A DNA stretch of 64,000 nucleotides, taken from a virus. Of the stretch, positions 1 through 8,207 are shown in pieces. The stretch's first letter is position 1. Each line of letters begins with the position of its first letter. Both the position numbers and the translations under genes were made by a program. The notes under the pieces are model-generated. The model did not search any database, was not told where the DNA came from, and worked only from the letters and a program-made list of their open reading frames with translations. The DNA lies in the IMG/VR virus record IMGVR_UViG_3300020472_001862, positions 62,001-126,000 of that record. One strand, 5' to 3'.

Positions 1-306
1 CCAGACTACAAAGCAATATTAGAAGAATTTGGTGAAGAGCAACTCGATAAAAATACAGAAGAAGGTGTTAGACGAAGAGACGAAAATATTAAAAAGAGAC
101 TTCAAAGAAAAGAAACAGAGGCAGTTCGTGCCAAACAAGAACAATTATTCGGTGCTAAGCTACAAGCATTTGAAATAGAGGCAGTTAAAGACTCTTCTAA
201 TATAGAATTAAAAAGACTAATTCGTAAAGCTAAATCTCCAATGGAAGTTACAGCCTATACAACTATATTATTAATGGAGTCATTGGATGAACAAAATAAA
301 TCCTGA
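1..306 (+). CDS. Hypothetical protein, 3' end only
   Basis: An open frame runs in from the window edge (frame 1) and stops at TGA 304-306. About 101 residues are visible. They are highly charged, rich in Glu, Lys, Arg and Gln, with a heptad-like helical character suggesting a coiled coil. The 3' end overlaps the start of the next gene by 20 bases, the tight packing seen throughout this genome. No family is recognised. Its start and full length lie outside the window. Confidence 0.7.
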   Translation, partial: PDYKAILEEFGEEQLDKNTEEGVRRRDENIKKRLQRKETEAVRAKQEQLFGAKLQAFEIEAVKDSSNIELKRLIRKAKSPMEVTAYTTILLMESLDEQNKS

Positions 307-1036
307 AGAATTTCCTGAGAACGGTTTTGTAATTGTAGCATCCAAACATGAAAGGTTCTATAAAGCAGCTTTAGAGTGTGCAGAGTCAGTAAAATTATTT
401 TATCCTGAAGCACACATTACACTATTTACAGATCATGAAGAATGGGTTAAACCCACTGATTGGAATATAGCAGACTATATTATAACATGGGAAGTGCCTA
501 AACATATAAGAGCTAAACTATGGGCTCTGTCGCAAACACCATACAAAGGCAAAACATGTTATTTAGATGCCGATATGTTATGTCAACATGAAGATATAGA
601 ATTTGTATTTGATCAACTAACAGATGATTTAGATTTAATTTTTACAAAAATTAGGCCATACAATGCTAAAGTAACAAAGTTATCTAACACAGAAGAAATG
701 ACAATGCACTGTGGAATGTTTGTCTATAGAAATAATCCTCAGACTATTAAGTTAATGGAATCTTGGTATGGAGAATATTTAAAACAAACAGAGCAAACAG
801 TAGATGCAAAATATGTACATGACATAGGTGGTTATCCTGATGATGTTAGACAATGGGACACTTTTACAATGTGGAAACTTTTAACATATTCAGATCACGG
901 TGTTAAGTGGGGAGAAGATATGCCTGTTCGTTGGAACTTTATTAATGGCCACATGTATGAAGAACTAGAAGGAGATGAGATTGTTATGTGGCATTACTCT
1001 ATCCCATCTCACGAAATATATTTAAAGAAAAAATGA
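287..1036 (+). CDS. GT-A-like glycosyltransferase / nucleotide-diphospho-sugar transferase
   Basis: A 249-residue protein with a GT-A-type layout: an N-terminal Rossmann-like strand (VIVASKH), a predicted metal-binding DxD in YLDADMLC near residues 91-98, and a C-terminal region (WNFINGH, then MWHYS) typical of retaining GT-A enzymes. It would transfer a sugar from a nucleotide-sugar donor; the acceptor (phage DNA, virion protein or host polysaccharide) cannot be told. GGAG at 276-279 lies 7 nt before the ATG. The stop overlaps the start of the following oxygenase gene (ATGA), so the two are probably co-translated. The family call is from motif and layout; the substrate is unknown. Confidence 0.7.
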   Translation: MNKINPEEFPENGFVIVASKHERFYKAALECAESVKLFYPEAHITLFTDHEEWVKPTDWNIADYIITWEVPKHIRAKLWALSQTPYKGKTCYLDADMLCQHEDIEFVFDQLTDDLDLIFTKIRPYNAKVTKLSNTEEMTMHCGMFVYRNNPQTIKLMESWYGEYLKQTEQTVDAKYVHDIGGYPDDVRQWDTFTMWKLLTYSDHGVKWGEDMPVRWNFINGHMYEELEGDEIVMWHYSIPSHEIYLKKK

Positions 1037-1680
1037 TTTGGACTGAAATATCAGATGAAGTAAAAGAAATGTTGGAGCCGTATTCAGAGTGGTTCTTTAG
1101 ACAAGATTTGGCTCCATTAAATAAATTAGCAGAAGACAATCCTAAAAATACAGATACAATGGAAAACGCTTGTTCCAGAGCGTACCTAGATGAAATAGTT
1201 TTAGCAGACGGGCGACATGAAGGCTACCCAGAAATTTCATATAGTTATGATTTAAAAGCAGGCAATATACCTGGTGAGTTTCAAGAAAAATATCAGACAC
1301 TATCTACAGAACTATGTACATGGTTGGGAGCTCGCAACGAGGCTGTCCATGTATACTATCCTAAGAATGGATTCATGAGTTGGCATAATAATTGGAATGC
1401 ACATGGATACAACATACTATTATCCTATACAGAAAACGGCGGTGGGTTCTTTAAATATAGAGATCCATTAACACATGAAGTCGTTGAAATGCTAGATCCA
1501 GGTGGCTGGTCTTGTAAGGTAGGATACTATGGCAGGGGTAGAGAACCAGATAAAGTATACTATCATTGTGCTGGAACACACGAACCTCGCCTCACATTAG
1601 GGTTCGTTATCCCTAATATTGACCTGTGGAGATGTATGATTGAAGATATCTCAGGAAAAGATGCTTCACATCTTTCCTAA
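1033..1680 (+). CDS. 2-oxoglutarate/Fe(II)-dependent oxygenase-like protein
   Basis: A 215-residue protein. The start is placed at ATG 1033, which overlaps the upstream stop as ATGA; a longer in-frame start at 988 would lie deep inside the upstream gene. The core has a double-stranded beta-helix pattern: YYPKNGFMSWHNN (candidate iron ligand H118), GGGFFKYRDP, then H183 in AGTHEPRLTLGF with R186 as the candidate 2-oxoglutarate anchor. The usual HxD is HNN here, so the second metal ligand is uncertain. Such hydroxylases are common in marine T4-like phages; substrates are mostly unknown. Coupling to a glycosyltransferase suggests hydroxylation and glycosylation of the same target, which is inference. 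Confidence 0.6.
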   Translation: MIWTEISDEVKEMLEPYSEWFFRQDLAPLNKLAEDNPKNTDTMENACSRAYLDEIVLADGRHEGYPEISYSYDLKAGNIPGEFQEKYQTLSTELCTWLGARNEAVHVYYPKNGFMSWHNNWNAHGYNILLSYTENGGGFFKYRDPLTHEVVEMLDPGGWSCKVGYYGRGREPDKVYYHCAGTHEPRLTLGFVIPNIDLWRCMIEDISGKDASHLS

Positions 1681-1728
1681 ACCCTTGTTCTTACAGTAAA
1701 AAAGATTTCAAAAAACCCTAAAAAATGC

Positions 1729-1757
1729 TTGATTTATGGTTCGTAAGAGTGCATAAT
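1729..1757 (+). promoter_or_regulatory. Sigma-70-type promoter upstream of the ligase operon (P1)
   Basis: -35 TTGATT at 1729-1734, a 17-nt spacer ending in AAGAGTG, and -10 CATAAT at 1752-1757. An A-tract-rich stretch (GATTTCAAAAAA near 1704) lies just upstream and may act as an UP element. The leader carries TATATTAAATAAAAAG followed by the Shine-Dalgarno GTGAGGA. The same arrangement recurs almost base for base at 47357 and 49957, which is the main support. Confidence 0.75.
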
Positions 1758-1788
1758 GTATGTATATTAAATAAAAAGTGAGGACTTT

Positions 1789-2220
1789 ATGATACTAGAT
1801 AACACAGTAATAATAGCAGGCGAGACGGTTAACAAAGAAAGATGGGGCATGGCAGCACATCACGATGAGAACAAAACTTTTACAGGTGATGTTTTATACA
1901 AAAACCAAATAAGAACAGCACCAAGTGGTTATTCTTATGATAATTCCATTGAAACAAAATTCCAAGATACAGCTCAAGTAGATGGGCTTACAGTTTGGAA
2001 ATCAAATGGTGAAGTTCCATTCGCAGACATGTTATTAGACTTTGTACAAATTGGTGCAATTACTTTGGAACAAGCAGAGTTCTCACTAATACAAAAACAA
2101 AAAGATCAAAGCGCAAGTCTTGATACTTTGTTTAGAGCAGACGACGGCAACATTTACTTAGGTGAAGGTGCCCTAGACTATAGAGACGAAAGACTAGCAA
2201 AAATAGCGGAGGCAGCGTAA
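1789..2220 (+). CDS. Hypothetical protein upstream of DNA ligase
   Basis: A 143-residue soluble protein with no recognised domain; no signal peptide or membrane segment. GTGAGGA at about 1777-1783 is its Shine-Dalgarno sequence, and promoter P1 precedes it. Its stop overlaps the ligase start by one base (TAATG), so it is the first gene of a two- or three-gene early transcript. Position suggests a replication or repair accessory role, but nothing in the sequence shows this. Confidence 0.8.
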   Translation: MILDNTVIIAGETVNKERWGMAAHHDENKTFTGDVLYKNQIRTAPSGYSYDNSIETKFQDTAQVDGLTVWKSNGEVPFADMLLDFVQIGAITLEQAEFSLIQKQKDQSASLDTLFRADDGNIYLGEGALDYRDERLAKIAEAA

Positions 2221-3326
2221 TGATATTTCCTTTACCAACACTTTACAAAAGAGACACGAACGGAAACATTCGTGAACTAACAGTTGAATATTCTAATGGT
2301 GTGATGAATGCTACTAGAACTATTGCTGGAATTAAAGACGGCAACTTAGTTACAAGTGGCTGGAAAGATGCTGTAGGCAAGAACACAGGCAAAGCAAATG
2401 CTACTACAGATGCTGAACAAGCACAAAAAGAAGCACAAGCAATGTGGGATAAAAAAGTAGAAAAAGAATACTTCGAAGATATTTCCAAGATTGATACTTA
2501 TGATAAGTTCAAGCCAATGTTAGCTCATGACTATACAAAAAGGCCACAGTCTAGTGGTATTAGTCAACCTAAGTTAGATGGTATTAGATGTATTGCAAGG
2601 AAAGATGGACTTTACACAAGAGCAGGTAAAGCAATCACAACATGCGATCATATACATTTTGAGTTACAAGCATTCTTTGTACAATATCCTGATGCTATTT
2701 TAGATGGTGAACTTTACAATCACGAACTAAAAGATGACTTCAACAAAATTACAAGTCTAGTTCGTAAAATAAAACCTACTCCAGAAGAGGCAGCAGAATG
2801 TCAAAAACTTGTTGAGTATCATGTTTATGATTGTCCTTACTGGGGCAGAGGTTTAGCTGAAACTACTCTAGACAGAATAAGTTTTATAGAAGATCAAGAG
2901 TTTGAAAGTCCTGTAGTTACAGTTCAAACATCAGTATGTGAAAATCAAGAAGAGTTAGATGCTTTGTATTCACAATACACAGAAGATGGTTACGAAGGCC
3001 AAATGATTCGTAACAATGCCGCTTACGAAAACAAAAGAAGTAAGAACTTACTTAAAAGAAAAGAGTTCATTACAGAAGAGTTTGATGTTGTAGAAGTATT
3101 AGAAGGCTCAGGTAATTGGGCAGGATATGCTAAACACTTTGTTCTTACAGACGGAACAGAAACATTTAAGAGTGGTGTTAGAGGTAATCAAGCAACACTT
3201 AAAGCTCTACTAGAACAAGAAGAGAAACCTACTTGGGTAACATGTAGATTTTTTGAAAGGTCAGTAGATAACATTCCTAGATTCCCGGTTGTAATTGATT
3301 GGGGTGTAGGTAAGAGGATAGACTAA
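2220..3326 (+). CDS. ATP-dependent DNA ligase
   Basis: A 368-residue ligase that seals nicks in phage DNA during replication and repair. Nucleotidyltransferase motifs are in order: QPKLDGIR with the AMP-accepting Lys at about K118, DGELYN (motif III), YEGQMIRN (motif IV), LLKRK (motif V). A C-terminal OB-fold follows (VVEVLEGSG to the C-terminus). The first 90 residues form a small extra domain resembling the WGR-like N-terminal region of some phage ligases. It is shorter than T4 gp30 (487 residues) and nearer T7 ligase in size. AGGAGG-like sequence at about 2207 precedes the ATG. Confidence in the activity is high; orthology to T4 gene 30 is less certain. Confidence 0.93.
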   Translation: MIFPLPTLYKRDTNGNIRELTVEYSNGVMNATRTIAGIKDGNLVTSGWKDAVGKNTGKANATTDAEQAQKEAQAMWDKKVEKEYFEDISKIDTYDKFKPMLAHDYTKRPQSSGISQPKLDGIRCIARKDGLYTRAGKAITTCDHIHFELQAFFVQYPDAILDGELYNHELKDDFNKITSLVRKIKPTPEEAAECQKLVEYHVYDCPYWGRGLAETTLDRISFIEDQEFESPVVTVQTSVCENQEELDALYSQYTEDGYEGQMIRNNAAYENKRSKNLLKRKEFITEEFDVVEVLEGSGNWAGYAKHFVLTDGTETFKSGVRGNQATLKALLEQEEKPTWVTCRFFERSVDNIPRFPVVIDWGVGKRID

Positions 3327-3487
3327 TGTTAGAACTAATAGGTTTTATAACTATACTTTACTTGGCAATAAAATTTTTGCCTGACTTGTTAATGTTTATG
3401 CTTAAATTGGCAGTCATACTTTTGTTAATTGTATTAGCAATAGGTGCATTTGAATTTATTTATCATTATATTTACTTTCGAATCTAA
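3326..3487 (+). CDS. Small two-pass membrane protein (53 aa)
   Basis: A 53-residue hydrophobic protein (MLELIGFI...) that starts inside the ligase stop codon (TAATG, one-base overlap). It consists of two hydrophobic stretches, about residues 4-24 and 26-46, separated by one or two polar residues. Its last 32 bases overlap, tail to tail, the end of the minus-strand gene at 3456-3731. No family recognised. Translational coupling to the ligase is the main evidence that it is expressed. Confidence 0.55.
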   Translation: MLELIGFITILYLAIKFLPDLLMFMLKLAVILLLIVLAIGAFEFIYHYIYFRI

Positions 3488-3731
3488 GCCTTACAAGAGC
3501 TTTTCTTACAATAGCAATTCCAGTTAATCCTAAAAAGTTAATAAACGCAGCCATCTCAGCAGAGGTGCCTGCGTAGTCTATGCAAGCCTTAATTATTCCC
3601 ACACTTAAAGGGAACATTATTATTGCTCCTATGGCGGTGTCATAAGTTGCTTCGTGTAATGCCTTCCTTAATCTACTATTTTGTGCCAATTGCCATAAAC
3701 CTATCAAAATGTACCTTCCCATTCCAATCAT
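3456..3731 (-). CDS. Small membrane protein, DUF7220-like pattern
   Basis: Up to 91 residues with two hydrophobic segments (AIGAIIMFPLSVGII and FLGLTGIAIV) and a basic C-terminus (RKALVRLRFE). The order of an Ala/Thr-Tyr-rich helix, MFPL, a second helix and then a (I/L)VRxxxxRxxFE end resembles the short phage membrane family DUF7220; this is pattern memory, not a search. The ATG at 3731 overlaps the upstream methyltransferase by 56 bases. A TTG at 3690 would overlap only 15 bases and is an alternative start. Confidence 0.6.
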   Translation of the reverse strand: MIGMGRYILIGLWQLAQNSRLRKALHEATYDTAIGAIIMFPLSVGIIKACIDYAGTSAEMAAFINFLGLTGIAIVRKALVRLRFESKYNDK

Positions 3732-4344
3732 AATAAAATTGTTTTGTCTTGCCTGTGTAGGAGGTATTCACAAGTCCTGCATTTTCTATTAAAGCTTTCT
3801 CACTATCAACACAATTAATACCATACATCTCTTCTATAACATTAGAATTTTGTATAGCAAATATAGCATGTTTGTTGGCAGTCTTTAAATCTTTTAATGG
3901 ATACATCTGTTCTGCTCCCATTGTAATAACTATATCAACCTTAAGTTGATTTAATTCATCAAAAGCAAATGGAATATCCATGTTCCAGTGATTTATTTTT
4001 ATGAATTCTTCGGTGATATAATGCTTATTAAACACCTTAGAGAGCTCTAAAGCTTCGTTATCGATGTCAACTAGGTGCAATTCACCTACGGACAAGTTCT
4101 CACATAAGAGTGGAACTAAAGGAACTCCTAACCAGCTGTTTAATACAAGAATGTTAAACTGCTCGTCTTTCATATAATCATCTAGACTATTTTTTAGTTC
4201 TTCAACTAACCAAATAGCGCCTTCCATTGTATTAGGATTAAGAGCTTGTCTAAAGTCATCATGCTTATGTTTCATCTCATGTTCAACCTTAGCGAGGCCT
4301 TCTCCCCAATATTGCATACTGTTTAAAAAATTAAAATTTAACAT
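3676..4344 (-). CDS. Class I SAM-dependent methyltransferase-like protein
   Basis: A 222-residue protein. The start is set at ATG 4344 (MLNFNFL), 14 bases inside the upstream glycosyltransferase, with GGAAG upstream; a longer in-frame start at 4401 overlaps too much. A Rossmann-type motif I region (FNILVLNSWLGVPLV) is followed by an acidic strand end (LHLVDIDNEALE) that would hold the SAM ribose, then DIVITMGAEQM as the motif IV-like strand. The glycine-rich loop is not canonical, so activity is uncertain. It lies in the minus-strand glycosyltransferase island and may methylate a sugar product of its neighbours (inference). Confidence 0.6.
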   Translation of the reverse strand: MLNFNFLNSMQYWGEGLAKVEHEMKHKHDDFRQALNPNTMEGAIWLVEELKNSLDDYMKDEQFNILVLNSWLGVPLVPLLCENLSVGELHLVDIDNEALELSKVFNKHYITEEFIKINHWNMDIPFAFDELNQLKVDIVITMGAEQMYPLKDLKTANKHAIFAIQNSNVIEEMYGINCVDSEKALIENAGLVNTSYTGKTKQFYYDWNGKVHFDRFMAIGTK

Positions 4345-5011
4345 CTTCTTTTCTTCCCATTGAATCAAATAAACAGACATATGGTATTTGTCTGAATACA
4401 TGTTTTTCTATATCATGTGGATAAATATAGCCTTGGTTATAACTATAAAACCACCCTAACGGAAAATATTTAATTCTTGCTACACCTTTGTGCATAAAGA
4501 AATTATCTATTCCACGGTAGTACCATAATATTTTATCTAAATGTGTTTTAAAATAAAGAGTAATATTTTCTTTATCTAAATTATCGTTCCATCTTAATAT
4601 ACTAGAGTTTAAGTCTGTATATTTATGAGGAACATGTTCTGTTTCTTTCTTTTGTGTTTCCATATCATGCCAATGCGTTTGGCCAAAACATAAACAATCT
4701 TCAGGATCAAAGTTTACTATATCATCTATGTTCTTTTGTATAATAATATCTAAGTCCAAGAATAAGTTTTCGCCTTTTTGTCTAACTACATTATCATCAA
4801 ACAAATACATTTTATTCCACCACTTCTCTAATTTGTTTTCTTTAGGAAATGGTAGAACATTAATGTCTTCATTAAGTCCTTTTGCATTTTCTGTTAGACA
4901 GTAAAATGTAAAGCTTTGAGATACAGATTCCAGACAGGATTCGTATATCTTGTTAACATGTTTGGCAGAATATTTACTGCCCCACTTTACTGTATAAATG
5001 TTTAGCGCCAA
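4331..5011 (-). CDS. GT-A-like glycosyltransferase, KWG family copy 1
   Basis: A 226-residue member of a local paralogous family. It opens with VKWGSKYSAKHVNKIYES, then FTFYCLTENAKGL, a metal-binding DLD at residues 86-88 (LFLDLDIIIQKNIDDI), NSSILRW, a GIDNFFMH segment and GWFYSYNQG near the C-terminus. These blocks recur in the genes at 5002, 8173 and 8915. The expected role is transfer from a nucleotide sugar to an unknown acceptor. It overlaps both neighbours by about 10-14 bases, showing one polycistronic minus-strand unit. Confidence 0.75.
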   Translation of the reverse strand: MALNIYTVKWGSKYSAKHVNKIYESCLESVSQSFTFYCLTENAKGLNEDINVLPFPKENKLEKWWNKMYLFDDNVVRQKGENLFLDLDIIIQKNIDDIVNFDPEDCLCFGQTHWHDMETQKKETEHVPHKYTDLNSSILRWNDNLDKENITLYFKTHLDKILWYYRGIDNFFMHKGVARIKYFPLGWFYSYNQGYIYPHDIEKHVFRQIPYVCLFDSMGRKEDVKF

Positions 5012-5817
5012 TGGTTTAATAACTCCGGATCTACCAATTCATTTTGCTTTGTATGTCCTCTACCTGAAGTCATTTGTTTAGGTAGTAGATCAATATTAAA
5101 TACACAAAGGATTGGTGTTTCTCTGTATATTTCTGTTTCTAAATCATCATCTTCCCAACTACGCCCTCGGTTATACGAGTAGGCATAATCTGATGGGAAA
5201 TGATCCCATAATTTTTTACCCCAATCACCCCATCTCCATGAGTGATAATTGTCTGTTCCGTCTGTATATGTAAACCATATCTTTTCTTGGTTCTCTAATA
5301 CATCATGCCATATACATTCTGCTTGATCGTCGGACCAAACTTGGCAACTGCCATTAGTATATGCTCCGTGTGATAATTTAAATCTCCGCGTCTTCATTGG
5401 GCGCGGGTCTTGCCACCAGCTTCTTAACTTAGTTGGTCTTTCCATATTATAGGTAATTAAAGGCTCTATATCATTTTGTATAATAACATCTAAGTCAAAG
5501 AATATAAAACGACCTGTAGGTTTATCTTCAGCAAAGTTATGAGTATTGAATACCATTGTCTTAGGCCTATCCCAACACCTAGCCATACCATACTTAAAGT
5601 CGTCTTTTTGAAACCAATACTTAGGATGTATGTTAGGTATATCTGGAAAAGGAATAACTTTTACATCATCATCTAATCCTTCGGCATCATCTGTATAACA
5701 ATAGAAATGGAAATCGTGTTTAGGATTACAATTTCTCTTGGCCATATTTTTCAATTTGTTCACAAAGTGAGGACCATATCTGGTGCCCCACTTAGAACAT
5801 ACTACATTTACTCTCAT
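5002..5817 (-). CDS. GT-A-like glycosyltransferase, KWG family copy 2
   Basis: A 271-residue paralogue: SKWGTRYGPHFVNKL, FHFYCYTDDAEGL, HPKYWF, a CWDRPKTMVFNTHNF block, DLD at residues 108-110 (FFDLDVIIQNDI), SCQVWSDDQ, GTDNYHSWR and AYSYNRG. It is closest to the copy at 8173-8949, which shares HPKYWF, CWDRxKxxVFNxHNF and GTDNYHxWR; these two look like a more recent duplication. It overlaps ThyX by 4 bases (ATGA) and the next copy by 10. Substrate unknown. Confidence 0.78.
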   Translation of the reverse strand: MRVNVVCSKWGTRYGPHFVNKLKNMAKRNCNPKHDFHFYCYTDDAEGLDDDVKVIPFPDIPNIHPKYWFQKDDFKYGMARCWDRPKTMVFNTHNFAEDKPTGRFIFFDLDVIIQNDIEPLITYNMERPTKLRSWWQDPRPMKTRRFKLSHGAYTNGSCQVWSDDQAECIWHDVLENQEKIWFTYTDGTDNYHSWRWGDWGKKLWDHFPSDYAYSYNRGRSWEDDDLETEIYRETPILCVFNIDLLPKQMTSGRGHTKQNELVDPELLNHWR

Positions 5818-6485
5818 ATCTCTTTGCCTTTATAATCTCCTGCTAGTGGAAAAATTTTAGTTATTACATCTGCAACTGCATGTGCAATATCCATGTGTTC
5901 TAACTGCGTACCATTAGCACCTCGAAGTTCAATGTAATGTATCCAGCTTCTTAGTGTTCCGTTAACATACATTCTACTCTTAGTATTGCCTTCAGGTAAT
6001 ACAACTCTTGCTTGTTCTTTTGCTATCCCATGTTCTAAAGCCCATGTATAAGCATATCTAGTTTGCCTAATAATATCCTTTTGTAATTCCTGCCACTTAC
6101 TATCTAATTCATAGTCTTCAGTAGGAATACTATTTTGTCTATTTTTAGGGTCTTGCATTCTTGCTTCTCTTACTTCAAACTCTAAGTCCTTTGTAGGATC
6201 TGCATACCGCTGACTAAATTCTTGAAAGCTAAAACTCCTATGCCTTAAAATTTGTCTTGCAATGTCTCTTGTGGTGTCTATTTCTAAACATACACTAACC
6301 ATTTCTAATGGCGACCAATGCTTGTGTTTCATTAGATACTTAATAAGTTTCTCACTTGTATCTTTATTTAACTGCCCATCTGGATTACTTACTCTAGCAC
6401 AAAAGGCTACAAGTTCTGTAGCACTTGTGCTGTCTATAAGATAATTGCCATCTGCTTTACTGTAACTGATTAAGTTAACTTCCAT
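5814..6485 (-). CDS. thyX: FAD-dependent thymidylate synthase ThyX
   Basis: Makes dTMP from dUMP using methylene-tetrahydrofolate, FAD and NADPH, supplying thymidine for an AT-rich phage. The ThyX signature RHRSFSFQEFSQRY lies at residues 81-94, with HKHWSPLE upstream and ARVVLPEG and RSWIHYIELR downstream, all family hallmarks. The start is ATG 6485 (MEVNLISYSK), preceded by GAGGGAAT; a longer frame to 6527 overlaps the upstream gene by 53 bases. The 223-residue length is normal for the family. It sits oddly inside a glycosyltransferase island, but overlapping genes on both sides show it belongs to the same transcript. Confidence 0.95.
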   Translation of the reverse strand: MEVNLISYSKADGNYLIDSTSATELVAFCARVSNPDGQLNKDTSEKLIKYLMKHKHWSPLEMVSVCLEIDTTRDIARQILRHRSFSFQEFSQRYADPTKDLEFEVREARMQDPKNRQNSIPTEDYELDSKWQELQKDIIRQTRYAYTWALEHGIAKEQARVVLPEGNTKSRMYVNGTLRSWIHYIELRGANGTQLEHMDIAHAVADVITKIFPLAGDYKGKEI

Positions 6486-6723
6486 ATATTCCCTCGTTTC
6501 CGAATGTCCCTGCTCTGGTTCGAGCAATTATAAAGTCCGTTCCATATTGTTTACCTATATTAGCTAGTGCCGAGGTAATTTCAATACATTTATCTTCGAA
6601 TGTTTCTATACGAACACGCACAATTAATGTTGCAAATTCAGTTTCCGCTATTAAAGGAACATAAATATCTGCATCGTCAAATGCACCTTCGATTACAACA
6701 CCGTCTTTTCTTACTTTTAACAT
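6475..6723 (-). CDS. Hypothetical protein (82 aa)
   Basis: A small acidic protein (MLKVRKDGVVIEGAF...) predicted to be alpha/beta, with strands VVIEGAF, IYVPLIAE, TLIVRVRIE and FIIARTR. No family recognised. It overlaps the stop of the upstream fusion gene by 7 bases and ThyX by 11 bases, so it is co-translated with them. Confidence 0.7.
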   Translation of the reverse strand: MLKVRKDGVVIEGAFDDADIYVPLIAETEFATLIVRVRIETFEDKCIEITSALANIGKQYGTDFIIARTRAGTFGNEGIYGS

Positions 6724-8207
6724 AAACCACCTTGTTCATTATGTATTATTGCTGGATTCAACTTTAATAAATTATTAAAGTAACCTTTAAAGAAGTCATT
6801 TGTAAAAATTTCTTCTAGAGTGTGTTCATTTATATTATTCTTATCCCAACTATACAATAACTCTGTCTTGTGTTCAGGAGAATTATATGCAGTAGTTAAG
6901 TTAAGAGCCACATGTTTACAGGGAAACACATTACCTTTAGAGTTTAGATAAAATGAATTATTAACTTTACCTTCACACTTAACATGTGGTGAAAACTTTA
7001 TTGTTCTCTCTTTATATATGTCATCTTTTTTTCTTGTCTGTAGAGTCTCTAGTTCTATAAGTTTATAGTCTGGCATGTCTGGTTTTTCTTTTTTATCTAT
7101 TACTATTTCTTCTTTAGATATTTGATTATCATATATAAAGCCATAAAAATTATATTGTTGTGAAATCTTTTTAGCTTTCTGAATATCAGAATCTAACTGA
7201 TTCGTATGTACATAATTCCAAAACACTCTACACCCAGAGTCTATTAATGCCTTTGCATTTTGTAATATTCGTTTATCTGGATTGCCAGTATTAATATTAA
7301 ATGTAATATTGCCTGCTTCTAAAAACATTAAGCCTAAGTTACTCCACCAAATAGGTTCATTAGATTTGCCATCTGTAGTTATATCACACCCACCAATACC
7401 CCATCTAGACATAAAGAAATGAGCTATATCAAATAGTTCAGGATTTAGTGTAGGGTCTTTATCTGTACCTTTAAAATGTATTCTTTTTAACTTAGATTTT
7501 TCTATAAAGTCTTTTGTAAATGTATCCTCTATCTGTTCTAAAGTTAGATAGTCATCTCCTGATATAGGATTTATTTCTACTCTTTCAGGTAAGTAAGGAT
7601 AAAGATCTGTTTCTTTGTTATACATTCTATCTAATTGTTCTTCAGTAAAATCCTCATACCAAAAAGGCAATGCAACTATATTACCATCTGTTTTTTCTGG
7701 ATAGGATGCTGTACTATCTTGTAGGAAAGGTATTGTACCTTCTTCTATCAAAAACTTCTCGCTAAATATATCATAGTTATATAATAAATCATCTTCGCTT
7801 TTGTCCCATTCTTTAAGTATGGCCTCCACTTTATCATTACGGTATACAAAATATCCTAGGTTACCATCCTCAAGCAAAATCTTCTTGTTTGATTTATAAA
7901 TGTCTATGTCCTGTATGTTGTTAATAATACAATTAGGAGTTATAAACAATGTATGTCCGCCAGGTTTGGTATGTTGCATTATATCTATTTCCAACCAATC
8001 CTTCCCATACTTAGGCACATGAAAGGTTATACCATCTATATAGCCTTCTTTTTTTCGTGTAGTTTCTAAAATTTTATATTCATCATCATTAGTAAAGACA
8101 TAGAAATCAAAAGGATCTACGCACAGTTTCTTAACCTGCGTATATAATGCGTTTATTTGTACTTGACTGTAATTATTGTCTAGCTGATTTGCTATAATCG
8201 TTACCAT
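6717..8207 (-). CDS. Fusion: degenerate GT-A-like domain plus cysteine-less radical-SAM-like domain
   Basis: A 496-residue two-domain protein. Residues 1-165 align by eye with the adjacent KWG-type glycosyltransferases (NNYSQVQINALYTQ, FDFYVFTND, HTLFITPNCIINNIQDI, GYFVYRND), but DLD is replaced by TPN at 90-92, removing the metal site. Residues 205-360 follow the backbone of phage radical SAM proteins (VEINPIS, IHFKGTDKDPTLNPELF, DITTDGKS, WWSNLG, FNINTG), yet lack any CxxxCxxC. The C-terminus (VKCEGKVNNSFYLNSKGNVF, then PCKH) resembles a SPASM/twitch display segment. Both catalytic signatures are therefore missing. It may be a scaffold, regulator or lectin-like protein. The frame is intact, so it is not simply a pseudogene. 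Confidence 0.65.
   Translation of the reverse strand: MVTIIANQLDNNYSQVQINALYTQVKKLCVDPFDFYVFTNDDEYKILETTRKKEGYIDGITFHVPKYGKDWLEIDIMQHTKPGGHTLFITPNCIINNIQDIDIYKSNKKILLEDGNLGYFVYRNDKVEAILKEWDKSEDDLLYNYDIFSEKFLIEEGTIPFLQDSTASYPEKTDGNIVALPFWYEDFTEEQLDRMYNKETDLYPYLPERVEINPISGDDYLTLEQIEDTFTKDFIEKSKLKRIHFKGTDKDPTLNPELFDIAHFFMSRWGIGGCDITTDGKSNEPIWWSNLGLMFLEAGNITFNINTGNPDKRILQNAKALIDSGCRVFWNYVHTNQLDSDIQKAKKISQQYNFYGFIYDNQISKEEIVIDKKEKPDMPDYKLIELETLQTRKKDDIYKERTIKFSPHVKCEGKVNNSFYLNSKGNVFPCKHVALNLTTAYNSPEHKTELLYSWDKNNINEHTLEEIFTNDFFKGYFNNLLKLNPAIIHNEQGGLC

Noticed and set aside
988-1032. Upstream ATG extending the 2OG oxygenase by 15 residues
   Set aside because: It lies 49 bases inside the glycosyltransferase gene and lacks a Shine-Dalgarno sequence; the ATGA overlap start at 1033 fits the genome style.
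6510-6530. GGTTCGAGC considered as a tRNA T-loop
   Set aside because: No cloverleaf partner arms can be found around it and it lies inside two overlapping genes; the similar GGTTCGAAC near 50644 lies within cobS.
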